DNA from: Pseudomonas yamanorum | GTDB taxonomy: Bacteria; Pseudomonadota; Gammaproteobacteria; Pseudomonadales; Pseudomonadaceae | Assembly (NCBI RefSeq): GCF_013386765.1 | Contig: NZ_JACARE010000024.1 | Span: forward strand, 221,709 to 285,708 | DNA length: 64,000 nucleotides | Direction of reading: 5' to 3' | Shown: in pieces, positions 59,657-64,000 of the stretch | How the letters are laid out: every line of letters begins with the position of its first letter | Position numbering within the stretch: position 1 is the stretch's first letter | Notes under the pieces: generated by a model | What the model was told of the DNA's origin: nothing | Databases searched by the model: none | What the model saw: the letters and a program-made list of their open reading frames with translations, nothing else | Program-made: the position numbers and the translations under genes

Positions 59657-60331
59657 CTAGGCGCGCTCGTTGGCCAGGCGGTTGATGTCGGCCTGCTCCA
59701 CCACCGGTTGCGGTGCACCATGCCGGACGGCCGAGAGCATCGCACGGCCGACGGTTTCCGTGCTCACTACCCAGGCCGGGCGAACATGGCGCAGCAACGA
59801 CAACAACGGGCCGGTCACGGTGTAGAGGGATTGGTAGAGCGGGGTCTTCGAACGCACGCCGTGCAGCGGCTGGATCACCCCGGGGCGGAACAGATACACC
59901 GCCTTGAACGGCAGGCGCAGCAAGGCGTTCTCGGTCTTGCCCTTGATCCGCGCCCACATGGTTTTGCCGGTTTCGCTGCTGTCGGTACCGGCGCCGGACA
60001 CGTAGATAAAGGTCATCTGCGGGTTAAGCCGGGCCAGGGTGCTGGCGGCCACCAGGGTCAGGTCGTAGCTCAGGTGGGTGTACTTGACTTCGTCCATGCC
60101 CACCGAGGACACGCCCAGGCAAAAGAAGCAGGCATCGAAGCCTTGCAGCAGATGCTCCAGGGGCTGGAAATCCAACATATCGGCATGCAGCACCTGGTGC
60201 AGCTTGCCGTGTTCCTGGGTCAGCGCGGTACGGCCGACGGCGACGACTTCCTGCACATCACTGGCCAGCAGGCACTCGCGTAGCACGCCTTGGCCGACCA
60301 TGCCGGTGGCGCCGAATAATAGAACTCTCAT
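59657..60331 (-). CDS. NAD(P)-binding oxidoreductase, TIP30/NmrA-like
   Basis: 224 residues, Rossmann motif MRVLLFGATGMVGQGVLREC at the start, CLGVSSVGMDEVKYTHLSYD, and FIYVSGAGTDSSETGKTMWARIKGK, where Tyr/Lys analogues of an SDR site may lie. Typical of short TIP30/HTATIP2-like proteins found in many bacteria. ATG 60331 marks the fold start; the upstream extension lies in repetitive DNA. Function unknown. Followed without spacing by the LysR gene. Confidence 0.85.
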   Translation of the reverse strand: MRVLLFGATGMVGQGVLRECLLASDVQEVVAVGRTALTQEHGKLHQVLHADMLDFQPLEHLLQGFDACFFCLGVSSVGMDEVKYTHLSYDLTLVAASTLARLNPQMTFIYVSGAGTDSSETGKTMWARIKGKTENALLRLPFKAVYLFRPGVIQPLHGVRSKTPLYQSLYTVTGPLLSLLRHVRPAWVVSTETVGRAMLSAVRHGAPQPVVEQADINRLANERA

Positions 60332-60336
60332 AAGGT

Positions 60337-60430
60337 TGGTTCCTAAGCGACAAGCGGTTAGCTTCAGGCGGCTAGTTAGAGACAAACACACTAGCAACTT
60401 GTAGCTTGCGGCTTGCAGCTTACTGCTCAA
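60337..60430. repeat. Low-complexity AGCTTGC-type repeat in the promoter region
   Basis: Short reiterated words (AGCAACTTGTAGCTTGCGGC, TTGCAGCTT, and diverged copies AGCGACAAGCGGTTAGCTTC) occupy the divergent promoter between 60331 and 60447. Such tandem degenerate runs are frequent between pseudomonad genes. Significance unknown. Confidence 0.4.
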
Positions 60431-60446
60431 CAGGATCTTTTGCCCC

Positions 60447-61634
60447 TTGAAAAGCACCACCACCCTCGCCATCGCCTGCAGCGCGGCCTTTCTGTCCCAG
60501 GTTGGCATCAGCAGTTACCTACCCGCCGTACCGGCGATTGCTCGAGCATTGCCTGCCGCCGAGGACCAGGTGGCGCTGGCCCTGGCGGTGTATTTGATCG
60601 GCATGGCGTTGCCGATGCTGCTATGGGGCAGCCTCGGTGAGCGGGTTGGCAGAAAGCCGGTGCTGTTGGCGGCGTTGGCGCTGTATGCACTGGCGAGTGC
60701 GGCGATTCCGTCCGCCTACAACCTCGAATCCTTTCTTGGCCTGCGGCTGGTGCAAGGGCTCGGCGCGGGCGGTGTGTCGGTGATGGCGCGGGTGCTGGTT
60801 CGCGACAGTTTCAGCGGTGCGCTGTTGGCCAAGGGGCTGTCGTGGCTGGGCATGACGTTCGTGATCGCGTTGGGCATCGGGCAGTTTGTGGGCTCGCTGT
60901 TGCAGGTGGCGTTTGGCTGGGAAGCGATCTTTTATGGGCTGGCGATAGCGGCTGCCGGCTTGATGATTGCGCTGCAACGGGTGGTGTTTCCGACACTGGA
61001 AAAAGCCGCCGGGCACGTCTCGGCCTGGCGCATCTACGGCACGATCCTGCGCCATCCGGCGTTCCTGCGCCCTGCGTTGGCGGGCGGTTTGGGTTACGGG
61101 GTGATCATCGCCTTCAACACCTGCGCACCCTTGATCTTGCAGGGCCATTTCCAGTGGAGCGCGGCGCAATATGGCTGGCTCGGCTGGCCGATCAGCGGGG
61201 CGTATCTGGCGGGGGCGTTGATGGTCAATCGCCTGGTCGCCCGCACTGGGCGCCTGTCGATGATGAGTTGGGGCGTGGCGTTGGTGATGTGCGGCAGCGC
61301 AACGATGTTGCTGGGCAGCCTGTTTGCCAACGGCTTGGCGATTCTATTGTGGTTGCCTTACTGCCTGGCGGTGTTCGGGCAGTCGATGAGTTATCCCATC
61401 AGCCTGTCACTGGCCAATGATGAGTCGCCGGTGAGCGGCTCCTACGCCATGGCCTTGAGCGGCTTTATGCATCAGTTGATGGCGGCGGTGATCGGCGGTG
61501 TGGCCAGCCTGCTGGCGAGTCAGCAGGCCTGGCCGTTGGCGGTGTTGTGCGTGGTGCTGGCGGGAGGCGCACTGCTGAGCGTCGCCCTGATCAGAGCCGA
61601 TCAAAACGCGCTGCGAAAGATCTCCTCAATCTGA
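60447..61634 (+). CDS. MFS drug/metabolite exporter, Bcr/CflA-like
   Basis: 395 residues, 12 helices. First helix LAIACSAAFLSQVGISSYLP, motif A WGSLGERVGRKPVLL near residues 58-72 and motif C-like LGIGQFVGSLLQVAFGW typify the 12-TM drug:H+ antiporter-1 group. No upstream ATG exists in frame; a TTG at 60447 starts the family's N-terminus, with AGGA 11 bases upstream (long spacing), so translation may be modest. Its last 34 bases overlap the end of yiaY on the other strand. Confidence 0.85.
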   Translation: MKSTTTLAIACSAAFLSQVGISSYLPAVPAIARALPAAEDQVALALAVYLIGMALPMLLWGSLGERVGRKPVLLAALALYALASAAIPSAYNLESFLGLRLVQGLGAGGVSVMARVLVRDSFSGALLAKGLSWLGMTFVIALGIGQFVGSLLQVAFGWEAIFYGLAIAAAGLMIALQRVVFPTLEKAAGHVSAWRIYGTILRHPAFLRPALAGGLGYGVIIAFNTCAPLILQGHFQWSAAQYGWLGWPISGAYLAGALMVNRLVARTGRLSMMSWGVALVMCGSATMLLGSLFANGLAILLWLPYCLAVFGQSMSYPISLSLANDESPVSGSYAMALSGFMHQLMAAVIGGVASLLASQQAWPLAVLCVVLAGGALLSVALIRADQNALRKISSI

Positions 61635-62749
61635 CGCTGATCCGCCCGCCGTGGGTTGGTCAGGCCGCAGGCATCCTTCAGTGCGTTGCTCGCCAGCAGC
61701 GGGATGTCCTGCAACTTGGCACCCAGTTCACGCAGGCCGGCGGGAATTTCCACATCCTGGGACAGGCTGCGAATCGCCGCGATGGCGGCCTGGGCGCCCT
61801 CTTCCGGCGACGTGCCTTTGATGTCTGCACCTAGCGCCCGGGCCACATGGCTCAGGCGCTCGGCGCTGACGCTGGCGTTGAAACTTTGCACATGGGGCAA
61901 CAGCACCGCATTGCACACGCCGTGGGGCAAGTCGTACAGGCCGCCCAACTGGTGGGCCATGGCGTGCACGAACCCCAGGGACGCATTGTTGAAGGCCATG
62001 CCGGCAAGGAACTGTGCATACGCCATGTTCTCCCGGGCGGCCATGTCTTTACCGTCGCGCACCGCGATCCGCAGATTGGCGCTGATCAGTTCGATGGCCT
62101 TGATCGCGCAGGCGTCGGTGATCGGGTTGGCCGCAGTGGACACGTAGGCTTCGATGGCGTGGGTGAGCGCGTCCATGCCGGTGGCGGCGGTCAGGCCCTT
62201 GGGCATGCCGACCATCAACGCCGGGTCGTTGACCGACAGCAGCGGCGTGACGTTGCGGTCGACGATGGCCATTTTCACGTGGCGGGTTTCGTCGGTGATG
62301 ATGCAGAAGCGCGTCATCTCGCTGGCGGTGCCGGCGGTGGTGTTGATGGCCACCAGCGGCAGTTGCGGCTTGGCCGACTGGTCGACGCCTTCGTAGTCAC
62401 CGATGTGCCCGCCGTTGGTCGCACACAGGGCAATGCCCTTGGCGCAGTCATGGGGTGAGCCACCGCCCAGGGACACCACAAAATCGCAGGCGCTCTGTTT
62501 CAGCAATGCCAGGCCTTTTTCAACGTTTTCGACATTCGGGTTGGGCTTGGCGCCGTCGTAGATCACCGAGTCGATGTCTTGCATCGCGAGTTTCTCGGCG
62601 ATCATGCTGGCGACACCGGCCTTGGCCATCCCGGCGTCGGTCACGATCAGTGCCTTGCGAAAACCGTAGTTGCGAATCGCGATCATGGCTTCGTCGAGGC
62701 AGTCGATGCCCATGATGTTGACGGCGGGAATGAAGAAGGTGCTGCTCAT
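61601..62749 (-). CDS. yiaY: Iron-containing alcohol dehydrogenase YiaY
   Basis: 382 residues, group III NAD-dependent alcohol dehydrogenase. Very close along its length to E. coli YiaY as remembered (STFFIPAVNIMG, SLGGGSPHDCAKGIAL, AINTTAGTASEMTRFCIIT, HAMAHQLGGLYDLPHGVCNA). Metal-binding His residues in the HAMAHQLGG and LPHGVCNAVLLPH motifs are present. It interconverts short-chain alcohols and aldehydes. ATG 62749; the longer frame is unsupported. Pseudomonads have similar ErcA-type enzymes linked to ethanol oxidation. Confidence 0.92.
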   Translation of the reverse strand: MSSTFFIPAVNIMGIDCLDEAMIAIRNYGFRKALIVTDAGMAKAGVASMIAEKLAMQDIDSVIYDGAKPNPNVENVEKGLALLKQSACDFVVSLGGGSPHDCAKGIALCATNGGHIGDYEGVDQSAKPQLPLVAINTTAGTASEMTRFCIITDETRHVKMAIVDRNVTPLLSVNDPALMVGMPKGLTAATGMDALTHAIEAYVSTAANPITDACAIKAIELISANLRIAVRDGKDMAARENMAYAQFLAGMAFNNASLGFVHAMAHQLGGLYDLPHGVCNAVLLPHVQSFNASVSAERLSHVARALGADIKGTSPEEGAQAAIAAIRSLSQDVEIPAGLRELGAKLQDIPLLASNALKDACGLTNPRRADQRQIEEIFRSAF

Positions 62750-62876
62750 GGTGGCGAATCCTCGAAAGTCGTTATGCCTACAGCATCGACCTCGATTGCC
62801 TGCGGCATCTTGACCAGGATCAACGCCCGCTCGTGATAAAGTCACCGCCCAGCCGATTTTGAGTAGACCCGCCGCA

Positions 62877-63893
62877 ATGAAGGATTCCCAGGATTTTGAT
62901 GCCCACCTTGAAGACTGGAACGCCTTGCGCAGCAGTACCGCCTTCAGCGGGATCCTGATCGGCAACGGCGCCAGCCGCGCAGTGTGGGAAGACTTTGCCT
63001 ACGACTCACTGTTTGAAAACGCCCGCACCGTGGAAGAAAAACCCCTGAGCCAGTCCGAACTCAGCGTGTTTGACGCGATGCAGACCCGCAGTTTCGAGCA
63101 GGTGCTGGGCGCGCTGAAAACCACCAGCCGGGTGAACAAGGCCCTGGCCGTGAGCTCGGCGGCGCCGCGTAATCGCTACTACGCGATCAAGGAAGCGCTG
63201 ATCAACACGATCCACAGCGTGCACATTCCGTGGCGCCTGGTGAAGCCTTCGACGTTGGCGACCCTTCATCAAGAGCTGGCGAGTTACCCCACGGTGTTCA
63301 CCAGCAATTATGACCTGCTGAACTACTGGGCGATCCTGCATGCGCCTGGGATCGACGATCTGTTTCGCAGTGCCGATGCGAGCTTTGACCTGCGCAATAC
63401 AGCGACCGATACCACGCGCATCCTGTACCTGCATGGTGGCCTGCATCTGGTGCGTAACCTTGATGGTACGGCGCGTAAATTGCCGACCACAGACAGCACG
63501 TTGCTCAGCAGTTTTGCGATCAACAATACGATCAAGACGCTGGATGATGTGCCGTTGTTTGTCAGCGAAGGGAAGGTTGAGGAGAAGCTCAAGACCATTC
63601 GCAGTTCTGACTATTTGTCGTTCTGTTATGAGCAGCTGTTGAGCCATGAGGGTGGGCTTTGCATTTTCGGGCATCACCTCGGCGTGCAGGATGTGCATCT
63701 TGTGCAGGCGATTCGGCAGGCGAAAGTCAGCACTTTGGCGATTTCGGTGTTTGGTCGTAGTGCGGGGTTTATCCAGCAGCAGAAGCGGCGTTTTGCCGAG
63801 CTGTTTGAGGGGATGGATGTGGAGTTGCGGTTTTTTGATGCGCGTAGTCATGCGCTTGGGAATTCGGGGCTTTCGGTGCCGGTGGAGCGGTGA
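62877..63893 (+). CDS. DUF4917 protein with SIR2-like motifs
   Basis: 338 residues. The family is DUF4917, of unknown function. Motifs in order resemble SIR2-like NAD-binding folds: LIGNGAS (27-33), a TSNYDLL (142-148) corresponding to TTNYD, LYLHGGLH (183-190) corresponding to the HG site, and GHHLGVQDVHLVQAI (about 268-282) corresponding to the SL-x-D-xH segment. Such domains hydrolyse NAD in anti-phage and other systems, but no partner gene is seen. The rest of the window after it is a repeat. ATG 62877 chosen over an upstream TTG. Confidence 0.8.
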   Translation: MKDSQDFDAHLEDWNALRSSTAFSGILIGNGASRAVWEDFAYDSLFENARTVEEKPLSQSELSVFDAMQTRSFEQVLGALKTTSRVNKALAVSSAAPRNRYYAIKEALINTIHSVHIPWRLVKPSTLATLHQELASYPTVFTSNYDLLNYWAILHAPGIDDLFRSADASFDLRNTATDTTRILYLHGGLHLVRNLDGTARKLPTTDSTLLSSFAINNTIKTLDDVPLFVSEGKVEEKLKTIRSSDYLSFCYEQLLSHEGGLCIFGHHLGVQDVHLVQAIRQAKVSTLAISVFGRSAGFIQQQKRRFAELFEGMDVELRFFDARSHALGNSGLSVPVER

Positions 63894-63904
63894 TGGGCAT
63901 ATCC

Positions 63905-64000
63905 GTTATTTAGGTAACGGCCGCCTATGGTTTCGCTCTTACAGCGAGTCACTTTGCAAAAGCGGCAAAGTAACCAAAACGCTCTGCCCCGCCTGTCGGC
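63905..64000. repeat. Dispersed intergenic repeat, cut by window edge
   Basis: The segment containing GTTTCGCTCTTACAGCGAGT, CACTTTGCAAAAGCGGCAAA and GTAACCAAAACGCTCTGCCC is a sequence I recognise as a common intergenic repeat in P. fluorescens-group genomes. The first part can fold (CGCTcttacAGCG). No coding capacity seen. Confidence 0.6.

Overview
The window is a stretch of a high-GC gamma-proteobacterial chromosome that looks like the Pseudomonas fluorescens group. Reasons: the algU-mucA-mucB-mucD cluster without mucC, a PhaG almost identical in its N-terminus to the pseudomonad enzyme as I remember it, an OprD-family porin beside tctCBA, DUF6124 and DUF4917 genes, and REP/REPIN repeats of the Pseudomonas type (stems around GGAGCNNGCTTGC). 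Fifty-six protein genes and one tRNA can be supported. No prophage, IS element, CRISPR array or rRNA is visible.

Layout. 1-8300 is conserved core: envelope-stress sigma factor AlgU with MucA, MucB and protease MucD (minus strand), then nadB, ygfX-sdhE, ygfZ and an HDOD gene. 8301-15938 is a tricarboxylate module: TctE/TctD two-component system facing an OpdH-like porin, TctC, TctB, TctA and an AbrB-type membrane protein. 16099-26565 is accessory: three large leaderless proteins made of repeated Ig-like modules, one of them fused to a C-terminal YVTN/YncE-like beta-propeller, plus a pertactin-type autotransporter. 26811-29707 holds ung, a HIBCH/crotonase gene and two small exported proteins.

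29946-38104 is the most coherent system: a sigma-54-like promoter, a guanidine-I (ykkC) riboswitch, an ABC importer, the two carboxyguanidine deiminase subunits (formerly urea carboxylase-associated proteins) and a biotin-dependent guanidine/urea carboxylase. It looks like a nitrogen-starvation-controlled, guanidine-sensing guanidine assimilation operon. The allophanate hydrolase that should finish the pathway is not next to it. A REPIN repeat is built into the carboxylase reading frame and encodes about 30 residues between two domains.

38178-46692 is mixed: CWC protein, RsuA-like pseudouridine synthase, phaG, tRNA-Gly(CCC), a PL7 alginate lyase, a LysR/LysA pair, a DUF6124 gene, two overlapping antitoxin-like small genes without a toxin, an SDR and an XRE regulator. 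46939-63893 is a run of transporter/regulator pairs (MFS and LysR), an orphan HicB, ogt, GNAT, a small iron-permease-like protein, DUF4142, a CoA-transferase/HMG-CoA-lyase-type catabolic cluster, yiaY, and a DUF4917 protein that has SIR2-like motifs. The window ends in a dispersed non-coding repeat.
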